DNA of 64,000 nt from JACVRW01 sp034664085 (GCA_034664085.1 JAXDII010000035.1:1-64000); one strand, 5' to 3'; shown: positions 51,816-60,992, counted from the stretch's first letter. The notes: a model not told the origin generated them from the letters alone. A program made the numbers and translations.

Positions 51816-52456
51816 AGCAGATCGTCCTCCGGCACCTCGCGTACGACGCGTGCAGGCACGCCCATCACGACGCTCCGCGGCGGCACGTCCGCCGTCACGA
51901 CGGCCCCGGCCGCCACGAACGCCTCCTCGCCGATCTCGACGCCGGGCAGCAGCACCGCCCCGCCGCCGATCCGGCAGGCGCGTCTCAGAGTCGCCCCGCG
52001 CAGCTCCTGGCCCTCGCGGCGCCGGCCCGCCGTGGGGTCGTTGGTCAGCACCACGCCGGGCGCCACGAAGACGTCGTCCTCCACCACCGACCACGCGGTC
52101 ACGTAGGCGTTCGTCTGGAGCCTGACCCGGGCGCCGATGCTCACGTCGTTCTCAACCGACACGCCGCGGCCGACGATCGTCTGCACGCCGATCTGCGTCC
52201 GCTCGCGCACGTGCGCCTGGTCGCCCACGATGCAGCCGTTCCCGAGCACGGCGCCGGCGAGCACGACCGCGCCCGCTCCGATCGACACGCCGTCCCCGAG
52301 CCGCGCGGGCTCTGGCGCCTCGCGCTCGGCGCTCGAGCCCGCACGCAGCACCGGCGGCTTGCCCACCACGCAGTTGTCGCCCAGCCGCACCCCGCTCCCG
52401 AGCACCGTGCCCGGGTAGACCACGGCGTTGGTGCCCGACTCAGACGCGTTGGGCAC
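51812..52456 (-). CDS. Hexapeptide (LbH) acetyltransferase, WbpD/WlbB-like
   Basis: The 214-residue protein consists of many left-handed beta-helix hexapeptide turns (for example SIGAGAVVLAGAVLGNGCIVG and GVEIGEEAFVAAGAVVTAD). WbpD-type enzymes N-acetylate the 3-amino group of UDP-sugar uronates. It overlaps the Gfo/Idh gene by 17 bases and belongs to the nucleotide-sugar cluster. Acetyl donor and acceptor are inferred from context. Confidence 0.8.
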   Translation of the reverse strand: MPNASESGTNAVVYPGTVLGSGVRLGDNCVVGKPPVLRAGSSAEREAPEPARLGDGVSIGAGAVVLAGAVLGNGCIVGDQAHVRERTQIGVQTIVGRGVSVENDVSIGARVRLQTNAYVTAWSVVEDDVFVAPGVVLTNDPTAGRRREGQELRGATLRRACRIGGGAVLLPGVEIGEEAFVAAGAVVTADVPPRSVVMGVPARVVREVPEDDLL

Positions 52457-53435
52457 GTGAGCTCTCCCGCAGCGACTGCTGCAGCGCCTCGAGCACCCGC
52501 ACGACGCGCAGCCCGGCCTCCCCGCCGGAACGCGGCTCGGTCCGCTCGCGGACGCTCTCCACGAAGTGCGCGCACTCCAGTCGCAATGGCTCGTCGTTGG
52601 GCACCCGCGGCGAGAAGGTGTCCCCGGAGCGCGCGATGTACTCGCCGTAGGAGGACCAGTTCTCGTCGAAGCCCTTGTCGTAGACGGTCAGCTTGCGCTC
52701 CAGCTCCATGTCGTCGAAGGTCGCCATCTTCTTCGAGCCGACGACCGTGAAGCGGCGCTCCTTGTGCGGGTCGAGCCAGGACAGGTGCAGGTGGGCGGCC
52801 AGGCCCGACGGGAAGCGCAGGAAGCAGAAGACGACGTCCTCGATCCCCTCCTGCATGTAGCTCTCCCCGACCGCCCGGCACTCGTACGGCTCCTCACCGG
52901 CGAGGCGGAGGATCACCGAGACGTCGTGCGCGCCGAGTGACCAGAGCGCGTTCTCGTCCGGCCGCAGCACGCCGAGATTGAGGCGGTTGGAGTAGATGTA
53001 GCGCACGTCCCCGAGCTCGCCGTCGTCCACGAGCCGCTTGAGCGCCTCCAGGCCGGGGTGGTACTCGAGCAGGTGGCCGACCATCAGCACGCGCTCCTGC
53101 GCTCGGGCCGCCGCTACGACCTGCTCGGCCTCCTCGACGGACTGCGAGAGCGGCTTCTCGACGAAGCAGTGCTTGCCCGCCTCCAGCACCCGCCGCGCCA
53201 GGGCGGCGTGGGTGTGGACCGGCGTGGCGAGCGCCACGGCGTCGAGCGTGTCGTCGGCGAGCAGATCGTCGAGCGATGTCGCCGTCCGCGCCGCCGGGAA
53301 GGCGGCACCGTGCTTGGCCAGGCGCTCCTCGGAAGCGTCACAGAGCCAGGCCAGCTCGGCGTCCGGAAGGCGATCGAAGTTGCGCGCGAGGTTCGGCCCC
53401 CAGTAGCCAAGCCCGACGACGCCGACCCGGATCAT
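52440..53435 (-). CDS. Gfo/Idh/MocA oxidoreductase, WbpB/WlbA-like
   Basis: The 331-residue NAD-dependent oxidoreductase opens VGVVGLGYWGPNLARNFDRL, then WLCDASEERLA, and VEKPLSQSVEEAEQVV with the EKP motif. WbpB-type members oxidise the 3-position of UDP-N-acetylglucosaminuronate. It lies 49 bases after the UDP-sugar dehydrogenase. An aminotransferase for the 3-keto product is not in the window. Confidence 0.88.
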   Translation of the reverse strand: MIRVGVVGLGYWGPNLARNFDRLPDAELAWLCDASEERLAKHGAAFPAARTATSLDDLLADDTLDAVALATPVHTHAALARRVLEAGKHCFVEKPLSQSVEEAEQVVAAARAQERVLMVGHLLEYHPGLEALKRLVDDGELGDVRYIYSNRLNLGVLRPDENALWSLGAHDVSVILRLAGEEPYECRAVGESYMQEGIEDVVFCFLRFPSGLAAHLHLSWLDPHKERRFTVVGSKKMATFDDMELERKLTVYDKGFDENWSSYGEYIARSGDTFSPRVPNDEPLRLECAHFVESVRERTEPRSGGEAGLRVVRVLEALQQSLRESSRAQRV

Positions 53436-53484
53436 GGGCCCCGCTTGTCCCCGGCCGGCTTCCCGCTTTGCCTGGCCGGCATGG

Positions 53485-54720
53485 TTAAAGGCGAACGAGG
53501 TTCGGGGCCTCGATCCCGCGGGTCACTCCGCGGAAGTCGACCACCAGCGGCGACTCCTGCACCAGCCGTTCTACGTCGAGCCCCGGGTGGGCGGTCACGA
53601 TCGCCACGCAGTCGGCGTCCTCGGGCCATTCGCTGCGCAGGCCGAGGTCGGGCAGCTCGGGCACGAAGTCGTCGTGGTAGGTGACCTCCGCGCCCAGATC
53701 GCGCAGCAGGCGCACGATCCTCAGCGCCGGCGACTCGCGCAGGTCTCCCACTCCGGGCTTGTAGGACACGCCGACGATCGCGACCCGCGAGCCCTTCACC
53801 GACTTGCTTTGGTCGTTGAGCGCCCGCGTGATCCGATCGACGCAGAAGTACGGCATGCGCTGGTTGACCTCGCCGGCGAGCTCCACGAACTCGGTCTGCA
53901 TGTCGAACTCGCGCGCGCGCCAGGCGAGGTAGAAGGGGTCGACCGGCAGGCAGTGGCCGCCCATGCCGGGCCCGGGCTTGAAGGACATGAACCCGTACGG
54001 CTTGGTGGCGGCCGCGTCGACGACCTCCCACACGTCGATCCCCATTCGGTCGCACAGGATCGCCAGCTCGTTGACGAGCGCGATGTTGACCGAGCGGAAG
54101 ATGTTCTCGAGCAGCTTGGTCAGCTCCGCCGACTCCGGAGTCGACACCGAGACCACCTCGTCGCACACCTCTTCGTACAGCGCGACCGCGCGGCGCAGGC
54201 ATTCGTCGGTCAGCCCGCCGACGATCTTCGGCGTGGTGCGCAGCGTGAAGTCGGTGCGGCCCGGGTCGATGCGCTCGGGCGAGAAGGCCAGGTAGAAGTC
54301 GCGCCCGGCGGCGAGGCCGGACTCCTCGAGCAGAGGCGCGAAGCGCTCGCGCGTCGTGCCGGGATAGGTGGTCGACTCCAGGACCACGAGCTGGCCCGCC
54401 TGGAGCACGCTGGCGAGCGCGGTGCCGGTGGCGATCAGAGGCTGGAGGTCGGGCTCGCGGTTTTCGGTCAGCGGCGTGGGCACCGCCACGACCACGGCGT
54501 CGACCTTGGCGAGGTCGGCGTAGCGCGGCGTGGGATGGAAGCGGTCGGCGATCCCCTGGAGCGTCTCGTCGGACACGTCCTCGATGTGCGAGCGCCCGGC
54601 GTCGAGCGACGCGATCATCCGCGTGTCGACATCCACGCCCACCACCTCGTGTCCAGCCTCCGCGAAGGCGACCACCAGTGGCAGTCCGACATACCCAAGC
54701 CCGATTACCCCGATCTTCAT
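53485..54720 (-). CDS. UDP-N-acetyl-hexosamine 6-dehydrogenase (nucleotide-sugar dehydrogenase)
   Basis: The 411-residue enzyme oxidises the C6 of a UDP-N-acetylhexosamine to a uronate. Signatures are GVIGLGYVGLPLVVAFAEAG (Rossmann), STTYPGTTR, ELTKLLENIFRSVNIALVNE and catalytic Cys in GPGMGGHCLPVDPFY. ATG 54720 overlaps the epimerase stop. Either WecC or WbpA function fits; the neighbours favour a WbpA-like role. Confidence 0.92.
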   Translation of the reverse strand: MKIGVIGLGYVGLPLVVAFAEAGHEVVGVDVDTRMIASLDAGRSHIEDVSDETLQGIADRFHPTPRYADLAKVDAVVVAVPTPLTENREPDLQPLIATGTALASVLQAGQLVVLESTTYPGTTRERFAPLLEESGLAAGRDFYLAFSPERIDPGRTDFTLRTTPKIVGGLTDECLRRAVALYEEVCDEVVSVSTPESAELTKLLENIFRSVNIALVNELAILCDRMGIDVWEVVDAAATKPYGFMSFKPGPGMGGHCLPVDPFYLAWRAREFDMQTEFVELAGEVNQRMPYFCVDRITRALNDQSKSVKGSRVAIVGVSYKPGVGDLRESPALRIVRLLRDLGAEVTYHDDFVPELPDLGLRSEWPEDADCVAIVTAHPGLDVERLVQESPLVVDFRGVTRGIEAPNLVRL

Positions 54721-55793
54721 AGCCGCGCAGTGTAGGCAGCAACCACGTCGCAAACGCGCTCGGCTGCGTGTCCGCCGCCGTACAGCTCGGGGCGCCCGGC
54801 CGGCGGCGTGCGCTCCAGGGCGGCCAGGGCGGCCTCGCGGTCGAGATCCACCAGCACGTTCCAGCCCGCGTCCACGGTCTCCACCCACTCGGTCGTGTCG
54901 CGCAGGGTCACGCAGGGAACCCCGAGCAGGTAGGCCTCCTTCTGCACCCCGCCGGAGTCGGTCAGGACGGCGCGCGCGTTGCGCGCCAGCTCCAGGAAGT
55001 CGAGGTAGCCGAGTGGCGGCACCAGGGTCACGCCGTCCAGGCGCCCCAGCAGCTCGGCGTCCACCAGCCGCGCCCGCGTGCGCGGATGCACGGGGAAGAC
55101 TGCGGGGCCCGGCAGCGCCTCCAGCAGCTCGACGAGGCGGGTGAGGCGCTCGGGGTTGTCGACGTTGCCGGCGCGGTGCGCGGTTACCGCCAGGTAGGCG
55201 CGCGGCTCGAGGCCCAGGTCGCCGAGGATGGTGGAGCGCTGGGCAGCGATCTCGCGGAAGGCCACCGAGACGTCGGCCATCACGTCGCCCACGAGGTGCG
55301 TCTCTCCGCGGACGCCCTCCCGGCCGAGGTTGTCGACCGCGGTCTCCGTCGAGCAGAGCAGCAGGTCGCTCGCGTGGTCGGTCAGCACCCGGTTCAGCTC
55401 CTCGGGCATGGTGCGGTCGAAGGAGCGCATGCCGGCCTCCACGTGGCCGACCGGAATGCCCGCCTGGGCCGCGGCGAGGGTGCCGGCGAGCGTCGAGTTG
55501 GTGTCCCCGTAGACCAGCACCAGCTGCGGCGCCAGCTCCGCCAGCACCGGCTCGAGGGCGCCGAGGATGCGGGCGGTCTGCTCGGTGTTCGTCCCCGAGC
55601 CGGCGCCGAGCTCGCGGTCCGGCGCAGGGATTCCCAGCTCGTCGAAGAAGACCCGCGAAAGCTCGTCGTCGTAGTGCTGGCCGGTATGCACCAGGAGCTC
55701 CTCGTGACGCTCACGCAACAGCTTCGAGACCGCCGCAGCCTTCACGAACTGCGGCCGGTTGCCCACGATCGTGACGATGCGCGCGGAATTCAC
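54717..55793 (-). CDS. UDP-N-acetylglucosamine 2-epimerase (non-hydrolysing)
   Basis: The 358-residue epimerase has IVGNRPQFVKAAAVS, HTGQHYDDELSRVFF, VYGDTNSTLAG, GHVEAGMRSFDRTMPEELNR and DSGGVQKEAYLLG. It interconverts UDP-GlcNAc (or a diacetamido uronate) and its manno epimer. The GTG start begins the four-gene cluster. WecB and WbpI cannot be separated by eye. Confidence 0.92.
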   Translation of the reverse strand: MNSARIVTIVGNRPQFVKAAAVSKLLRERHEELLVHTGQHYDDELSRVFFDELGIPAPDRELGAGSGTNTEQTARILGALEPVLAELAPQLVLVYGDTNSTLAGTLAAAQAGIPVGHVEAGMRSFDRTMPEELNRVLTDHASDLLLCSTETAVDNLGREGVRGETHLVGDVMADVSVAFREIAAQRSTILGDLGLEPRAYLAVTAHRAGNVDNPERLTRLVELLEALPGPAVFPVHPRTRARLVDAELLGRLDGVTLVPPLGYLDFLELARNARAVLTDSGGVQKEAYLLGVPCVTLRDTTEWVETVDAGWNVLVDLDREAALAALERTPPAGRPELYGGGHAAERVCDVVAAYTARL

Positions 55794-55807
55794 GTCTTCG
55801 ACCTAGG

Positions 55808-55930
55808 ATGAACCGCAGGATGACGAAGGTCCTGGAAGGCGCTCTGGAGCTGGCCGCGGACGTGGCCCGCCACGTCGCCTGGTTCGTGGCGCATCAGGTC
55901 CAGCCCAACCCGCGCGAGCGCGGCGACTAG
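55808..55930 (+). CDS. Possible 40-residue peptide
   Basis: A short frame on the plus strand (MTKVLEGALELAADVARHV and a basic tail ending PNPRERGD) fills the gap between the epimerase and the class IV aminotransferase. It could be a small amphipathic helical peptide. A ribosome site is weak. Its stop shares CTAG with the opposite gene. Treat as provisional. Confidence 0.3.
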   Translation: MNRRMTKVLEGALELAADVARHVAWFVAHQVQPNPRERGD

Positions 55931-56742
55931 CCGCCACTCGCCAGCTCTGCCTCCAGGTGGGCGCGGAAGGCCTGGGCCGCCTCACGCGTGCGCGGACCCT
56001 CGTCGAACTCCAAGTCCTCCACCGCTCCGATTGCCTGGACCTCCCGGATCGTGGACGCCAAGAAGGCCTCGCTGGCGGCCATCAGGGTCTCGGTCGGACA
56101 GGGCCGTTCGTTCACTTCCAGCAGGCGCATGACGCGGTCGCGGGTAATCGAGGCGAGGATGTGGTCGTCCAGCGGCGGGGTGCACAGCGTGCCGTCGGCG
56201 TCGACCCAGAACAGCGTCGAGGTGGGCGCCTCCAGCACCCGCCCGTGCGGCGTGACCAGCAGCGCCTCGTCGAAGCCGCGCTCCTGCGCCAGCCGGGTGC
56301 AGAGCATGTTGGCGGCATAGGAGAGCGACTTGACCCCGTCGAGCACTCGCGTGGGCGCATAGGTCACGAGGCCGAGCCGGATGCCGGCCGGCTTGGCCGC
56401 GGCAGGCTCGGTCAGCAGCAGGCGCCGCCCGCCGCGCGTGACGACGATCCGCAGCGCGCCGTCGAAATCGCCCCCGCGGGCCGCGAGCAGCTCGGGGATC
56501 TCGCTCTCCAACTCGGTTCGGTAGACCTCGGGCAGCCGAAGGTTCGCCCCCGAACGCTCCAGTCGGTCGAGGTGATCGGTGAGCGCAAAGACCGTTCCGT
56601 CGTAGACGCGCATCACCTCGAACACGCCGTCGCCGCGCAACAGGCCCTCGTCGGTGACCGGGATCGTCAGCTCGTCGGACGGGGCGATGCGCCCGTTGAG
56701 CGAGCCCAGCTCGACCGTCTTTGTGGCCGTGTCGTCTGCCAT
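55927..56742 (-). CDS. Class IV aminotransferase (PabC / branched-chain aminotransferase-like)
   Basis: The 271-residue PLP enzyme has the family order: LLRGDGVFEVMRVYDG, DHLDRLERSG, catalytic Lys in VKSLSYAANMLC and FLASTIREVQAI. The layout resembles 4-amino-4-deoxychorismate lyase or a D-amino/branched-chain aminotransferase. The WbpE aminotransferase of the uronate pathway is of a different class (DegT), so this gene does not supply it. ATG 56742 is favoured; ATG 56751 is possible. Confidence 0.8.
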   Translation of the reverse strand: MADDTATKTVELGSLNGRIAPSDELTIPVTDEGLLRGDGVFEVMRVYDGTVFALTDHLDRLERSGANLRLPEVYRTELESEIPELLAARGGDFDGALRIVVTRGGRRLLLTEPAAAKPAGIRLGLVTYAPTRVLDGVKSLSYAANMLCTRLAQERGFDEALLVTPHGRVLEAPTSTLFWVDADGTLCTPPLDDHILASITRDRVMRLLEVNERPCPTETLMAASEAFLASTIREVQAIGAVEDLEFDEGPRTREAAQAFRAHLEAELASGG

Positions 56743-56824
56743 GCGGAGCATCTTCCCAGACCACGGTCAAAGCACCTGCGGGGGCCTCGTGCAGGCGGCG
56801 CGAACACCCGCCAAAGGCACTAGT

Positions 56825-57526
56825 ATGGTAGTCGACATGCGCATCCACCTGAGCGATAGAGCAAGTGGTGTGTCAGCCCGGGACCAGGTCTACGTGGCGC
56901 TCCGGGAGGCGATCGTCTCGGCGGAGTTGCAGCCCGGCCGCCGCCTCTCCGAGAACGAGCTGGCCGAAGCGCTGGGCGTCAGCCGGACCCCCGTTCGCGA
57001 GGCGCTGGTGCGCCTCCGCGACGAGCGCCTCGTAGCGATCGTTCCCCAGCTCGGCACGTTCGTCACCCTGATCAGCACCGACGCGGTGGCGGACGCCGCC
57101 TTCGTCCGCGAGGCGCTCGAGTGCAGCGCGATCCGCCTGGCCACCGAGCGCGCCACCGAGCGCGAGCTCGAGGAGCTCCAGGCCAACCTGGCGGCGCAGG
57201 ACCGCGCCGAGGAGTCGGCCGACACCGAGGCCTTCGACCGCCTGGACGAGGTGCTGCACCGAACCCTCTGCGAGCTCAGCGGCCGCGAGATCGCCTGGTC
57301 GCTGAGCCGCCGCGCCAACGGCCACCTCGACCGGGTGCGCCGCCTGAGCCTGCCTGAGCCCGGCTATCTCGGCGAGATGGTCGCCGAGCACCGCGCCGTC
57401 GTGGCGGCGGTCGCCGAGCACGACCCGGACCGCGCCGAGGCCGCGTTGCGCCATCACCTGCGCATGGTGCTGTCCAGCCTGCCGAGCATCCGCGCCGCTC
57501 ACCCCGACTACTTCGAGGAGCCCTAG
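56825..57526 (+). CDS. GntR/FCD regulator, probably of the downstream dehydrogenase genes
   Basis: The 233-residue regulator has a winged helix (LSENELAEALGVSRTPVREALVRLRDERLV) and a C-terminal FCD domain (FVREALECSAIRLATERA and AALRHHLRMVLSS). Its stop lies two bases before the E1 alpha gene, so it is probably co-transcribed and acts on that operon. An in-frame ATG at 56837 is another start. FCD proteins often sense organic acids. Confidence 0.88.
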   Translation: MVVDMRIHLSDRASGVSARDQVYVALREAIVSAELQPGRRLSENELAEALGVSRTPVREALVRLRDERLVAIVPQLGTFVTLISTDAVADAAFVREALECSAIRLATERATERELEELQANLAAQDRAEESADTEAFDRLDEVLHRTLCELSGREIAWSLSRRANGHLDRVRRLSLPEPGYLGEMVAEHRAVVAAVAEHDPDRAEAALRHHLRMVLSSLPSIRAAHPDYFEEP

Positions 57527-57528
57527 CC

Positions 57529-58599
57529 ATGGCGGTCACCGCTCCCGCACCACCCCAGCTATCCCCCGAGCTGCGCCGCGAGCTCTACGAGCTGATGGTG
57601 CTGAGCCGCGCCTTCGAGATGGAGGCCGAGCGCCAGTACAAGGCGGCGCGGATCGGCGGCTACTGCCACCTCTCCTCCGGGCAGGAGGCAACCACGGTCG
57701 GCTGCGTACACGCGCTCGAGGCCGACGACCTGCTCGTGACCGGCTACCGCTGCCACGGCTTCGCGCTCGCGCGCGGCGTCCCGCCCGAGGCCGCGATGGC
57801 CGAGCTGTTCGGGCGCGCCGACGGCTGCGCCCACGGCCGCGGCGGGTCGATGCACCTGCTCGACGTTCAGCGCGGCTTCTACGGCGGCTGGGGCATCGTC
57901 GCCGGGCAGCTGCCCGTGGCCACCGGGCTCGCGCTCGGCCTCGTCCGCCAGCAGCGCCAGCAGGCCGTGCTCTGCGAGCTCGGCGACGGCGCCGTGAACA
58001 TGGGCGCCTGGCACGAGTCGCTCAACCTGGCGGCGCTGTGGGAGCTGCCGGTGGTCTTCCTGGTCGTGAACAACGAGTACGGCATGGGCACGTCGGTCGC
58101 ACGCGCCTCCGCGGAGCCGGAGCTGTGGCGCCGAGCGTCGGCCCACCGGATGCACGGGGAGCGCGTGGACGGCGACGACCTCGACGCGGTGATCGAGGCG
58201 ACCACCCGGCTGCTCCGCGACGCGCGCGAGCAGCGGCGTCCCGCCGTCCTCGAGGCGCTCACCTACCGCTACCGCGGCCATTCCGTGGCCGACGCCGGCC
58301 TCGCCTACCGCACCAAGGACGAGATCGCCGGGCGGCAGGCGCTCGACCCGATCGCACGCGTTCGCGCGCAGCTGGCCGGCGGCGGCGTCTCCGAGCAGGA
58401 GCTCGAGGCGATCGACGACACCGCTGACGAGCGAGTACGGGCGGCCGTGGACTTCGCTCTCGCCAGCCCCGAGCCGTCCGTCGATGGCCTCGCTGCGGGG
58501 ATGCACGCCGCGGGCAGCGCGGAGCAGTTCGCGCGCATGCGCCCGGGCAGCCCGTTCGGCGAGGAGGGGCTCACCTTCGACGCGGGGCTCGGCTCGTGA
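57529..58599 (+). CDS. Thiamine-dependent dehydrogenase E1 component, alpha subunit
   Basis: The 356-residue protein has the E1 alpha order: RQYKAARIGGYCHL-like region (ERQYKAARIGGY), GVPPEAAMAELFGRADG and the thiamine-diphosphate motif GDGAVNMGAWHESLNLAALW with the closing NNEYGMGT. It pairs with the next gene to decarboxylate pyruvate, acetoin or a branched 2-oxoacid. Substrate cannot be fixed without an E2 gene. Confidence 0.92.
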   Translation: MAVTAPAPPQLSPELRRELYELMVLSRAFEMEAERQYKAARIGGYCHLSSGQEATTVGCVHALEADDLLVTGYRCHGFALARGVPPEAAMAELFGRADGCAHGRGGSMHLLDVQRGFYGGWGIVAGQLPVATGLALGLVRQQRQQAVLCELGDGAVNMGAWHESLNLAALWELPVVFLVVNNEYGMGTSVARASAEPELWRRASAHRMHGERVDGDDLDAVIEATTRLLRDAREQRRPAVLEALTYRYRGHSVADAGLAYRTKDEIAGRQALDPIARVRAQLAGGGVSEQELEAIDDTADERVRAAVDFALASPEPSVDGLAAGMHAAGSAEQFARMRPGSPFGEEGLTFDAGLGS

Positions 58600-59648
58600 G
58601 CGCCACGGCGGAGCACACCGAGGCCGTGCCGGGCACGGACGCTACCCAAGTCATGACCTACCGCGAGGCGCTCAGGCTGGCGCTGCGCGAGGAGCTCGCG
58701 CGCGATGGCCGCGTCTTCGTGATGGGCGAGGAGGTCGGGCTGTTCGACGGCTCCTACAAGGTCACCGCCGGGCTGATGGACGAGTTCGGTCCCGACCGCA
58801 TCCGCGACACCCCGATCTCCGAGGAGGGGTTCGTCGGCGCGGGGGTGGGCGCCGCGATGCTCGGCGAGCGCCCGGTGGTCGAGATCATGACGATCAACTT
58901 CCTGCTGGTCGCGATGGACCAGGTCATCAACCACGCCGCCAAGGTCGGCGCGATGTTCGGCGGCGAGGTGCGCTGCCCGCTCGTGATCCGCACGCCGAAC
59001 GGGGCCGGCAACCAGCTCACCGCCCAGCACTCGCAGTCCTTCGACGGCTGGTTCGCGGGCACGCCCGGCCTCAAGGTGGTGGCGCCCGCCTCGCCCGCCG
59101 ACGCCAAGGGCCTGCTCAAGTCGGCCATCCGCGACGACGACCCGGTGCTCGTGATCGAGAACCTGCCGATCTACAAGCAGAAGGGCGAGGTGCCGCTCGA
59201 CCCCGACTTCGTCACGCCGATCGGCAGGGCGCGGATCGCGCGCCCGGGGAGTGACATCACGATCGTCGCGCACTCCTATGCCGTGGTGCGCGCGCTCGCC
59301 GTCGCCGAGCAGCTGGCCGAGTCGCACGGCGTGTCCGCCGAGGTGGTGGACCTGCGCTCGCTACGACCGCTGGACGTCGAGACCGTCGTGGAGTCCGTCG
59401 CCCGCACCAACCGCGCGATCTGCGTCGAGGAGGGCTGGGCTTCCTACGGCGTCACGGCCGAGCTGGCGGCGCGCATCCAGAAGGCCTGCTTCGACGAGCT
59501 CGACGCTCCCGTCGAGCGGGTCGGGATGGCCGAGGTCCCGCTGCCGTACGCGAAGGCGCTCGAGCACGCCGCGATGCCGAACGAGGACCGCATCGCCGCA
59601 GGCGTGCTGGCCACGCTGGGCCTCGCGCCCGCCCCTTCCGGCAGCTAG
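58596..59648 (+). CDS. Thiamine-dependent dehydrogenase E1 component, beta subunit
   Basis: The 350-residue partner has MTYREALRLALREELARDGRVFVMGEEVG near the start, RIRDTPISEEGFVGAGVGAAM, and the C-terminal VVDLRSLRPLDVETVVESV segment. Its GTG start overlaps the alpha-subunit stop. The complex normally needs an E2 acyltransferase and E3, which are not encoded in this window. Confidence 0.92.
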   Translation: MSATAEHTEAVPGTDATQVMTYREALRLALREELARDGRVFVMGEEVGLFDGSYKVTAGLMDEFGPDRIRDTPISEEGFVGAGVGAAMLGERPVVEIMTINFLLVAMDQVINHAAKVGAMFGGEVRCPLVIRTPNGAGNQLTAQHSQSFDGWFAGTPGLKVVAPASPADAKGLLKSAIRDDDPVLVIENLPIYKQKGEVPLDPDFVTPIGRARIARPGSDITIVAHSYAVVRALAVAEQLAESHGVSAEVVDLRSLRPLDVETVVESVARTNRAICVEEGWASYGVTAELAARIQKACFDELDAPVERVGMAEVPLPYAKALEHAAMPNEDRIAAGVLATLGLAPAPSGS

Positions 59649-59671
59649 ACGGGCCGGTATAGAGTCTGCGC

Positions 59672-60061
59672 ATGCCGGCGGCGCGCGGACACATGTCACG
59701 CGATCTCCTTGCGGTCGAGCCGGACCTCGCGCTGTCCGAGGTGGCGAAGCGGATGGTCGCCAAGGACGTGGGCGCGGTGCTCGTGACCGACGGCGACCGG
59801 CTCGTCGGCATCCTCACCGAACGCGACGTGCTGCGAGCCGTCGCGCAGGGCATCGACGACACCACGGTGGCCGCGGACTGGATGACGCGCGACCCGGACA
59901 CGCTCGACCCGGACGAATCCACCCAGCACGCCGCCGTGCTGATGATCCACGGCGGCTTTCGGCACCTGCCGGTAACCGAGGACGGCGCGGTCGTCGGGAT
60001 GCTCTCGATCCGCGACCTGATGCGGCTCGTGCTGGAGGACTCCGTACCCAGAGGCGCCTAG
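59672..60061 (+). CDS. CBS-domain protein
   Basis: The 129-residue protein is two CBS repeats, with TVAADWMTRDP between and ending with LPVTEDGAVVGMLSIRDLMRLVL. CBS pairs bind adenine nucleotides and regulate other proteins. It has no fused effector domain. It lies 23 bases after the E1 beta gene and before the SnoaL-like pair. Confidence 0.88.
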   Translation: MPAARGHMSRDLLAVEPDLALSEVAKRMVAKDVGAVLVTDGDRLVGILTERDVLRAVAQGIDDTTVAADWMTRDPDTLDPDESTQHAAVLMIHGGFRHLPVTEDGAVVGMLSIRDLMRLVLEDSVPRGA

Positions 60062-60076
60062 CGAGGAGGGCACGGC

Positions 60077-60466
60077 ATGCCGGAGGGGAACGTTGAGGTC
60101 GTCCGCCGTGGGTTCGACGCCTTCAACGCCCGTCACGTCGACGAGCTCCTCGCCACTTCCGCCGCCGACAGCGAATGGATGCCGTTCCGCGCACAGCTCG
60201 AGGGGACGCCGTACCGCGGCCATGAGGGCGTGCGGCGCTTCGTGCGCGACATGGACGAGGACTGGGATGAGTTCCGCATCGAACCCGTGGAGTTCCACGA
60301 GGCCGGCGACCTGGTCGTGGTGATCGGTCGCGTCAAGGCAGTCGGCGGCGGCAGCGGCGTGAACATCGACTCGCTCGCCGGTTTCGTCCTCGAGGTGCAC
60401 GGCGGCTTGATCACGCGCCTGACCAGCCACAGCGATCCCGAAGCGGCCCTGGAGGCGATCAGGTGA
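60077..60466 (+). CDS. SnoaL-like (NTF2-fold) protein, first copy
   Basis: The 129-residue cone-shaped NTF2-fold protein has GFDAFNARHVDELL, EGTPYRGHEGVRRFVRDMD and GLITRLTSHSDPEAALEAI. Members act as small enzymes or binding proteins; the ligand is unknown. A GAGGAGGG precedes the ATG at six bases. It overlaps the next copy by four bases. Confidence 0.85.
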   Translation: MPEGNVEVVRRGFDAFNARHVDELLATSAADSEWMPFRAQLEGTPYRGHEGVRRFVRDMDEDWDEFRIEPVEFHEAGDLVVVIGRVKAVGGGSGVNIDSLAGFVLEVHGGLITRLTSHSDPEAALEAIR

Positions 60467-60864
60467 ACAGCGCGAACGTCGAAGTCGTGCGCCAGTCGTT
60501 CGCGGCGATCTACCGCTGGGACGTCGACGCGCTGCTCGAGCTGTACGACCCCGAGGTCGAGTTCCTGCCGCTGACGGGAACGCGCGTCGAGAGCGGCGGC
60601 TACTTCGGGCACGCCGGGGTGCGCGACTACTTCGAGGAGGTGGCCGACGTCTGGGAGGAGCTGCGCCCATACGCAGAGGACTTCCGGACGGCGGACGACA
60701 AGGTGGTCGCCGTAGGCGGGTGCGCGGTGCGCGGACTGGGAAGCGGCGCCGAGACCGACACGCCGATGGCCTGGGTGGTGACGCTAAGCGACGGGAAGGT
60801 CACGAGCCACCGCGGCTACCGCTCGGGCTCGGAGGCGCTGGAGGCCGTGGGCCTGGACGAGTGA
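60463..60864 (+). CDS. SnoaL-like (NTF2-fold) protein, second copy
   Basis: The 133-residue protein repeats the fold of its neighbour: SFAAIYRWDVDALLELYDPEV, GHAGVRDYFEEVADVWEE and a C-terminal KVTSHRGYRSGSEALEAV. It was probably made by tandem duplication, with strong divergence. Start is GTG overlapping the previous stop. Function unknown. Confidence 0.85.
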   Translation: MNSANVEVVRQSFAAIYRWDVDALLELYDPEVEFLPLTGTRVESGGYFGHAGVRDYFEEVADVWEELRPYAEDFRTADDKVVAVGGCAVRGLGSGAETDTPMAWVVTLSDGKVTSHRGYRSGSEALEAVGLDE

Positions 60865-60874
60865 GCCGGAAGAG

Positions 60875-60947
<73 letters not shown>

Positions 60948-60992
60948 GGCGGTCGATTCTAGAAGACGCTCGCGTGAGCGCCGACCCCCGGG

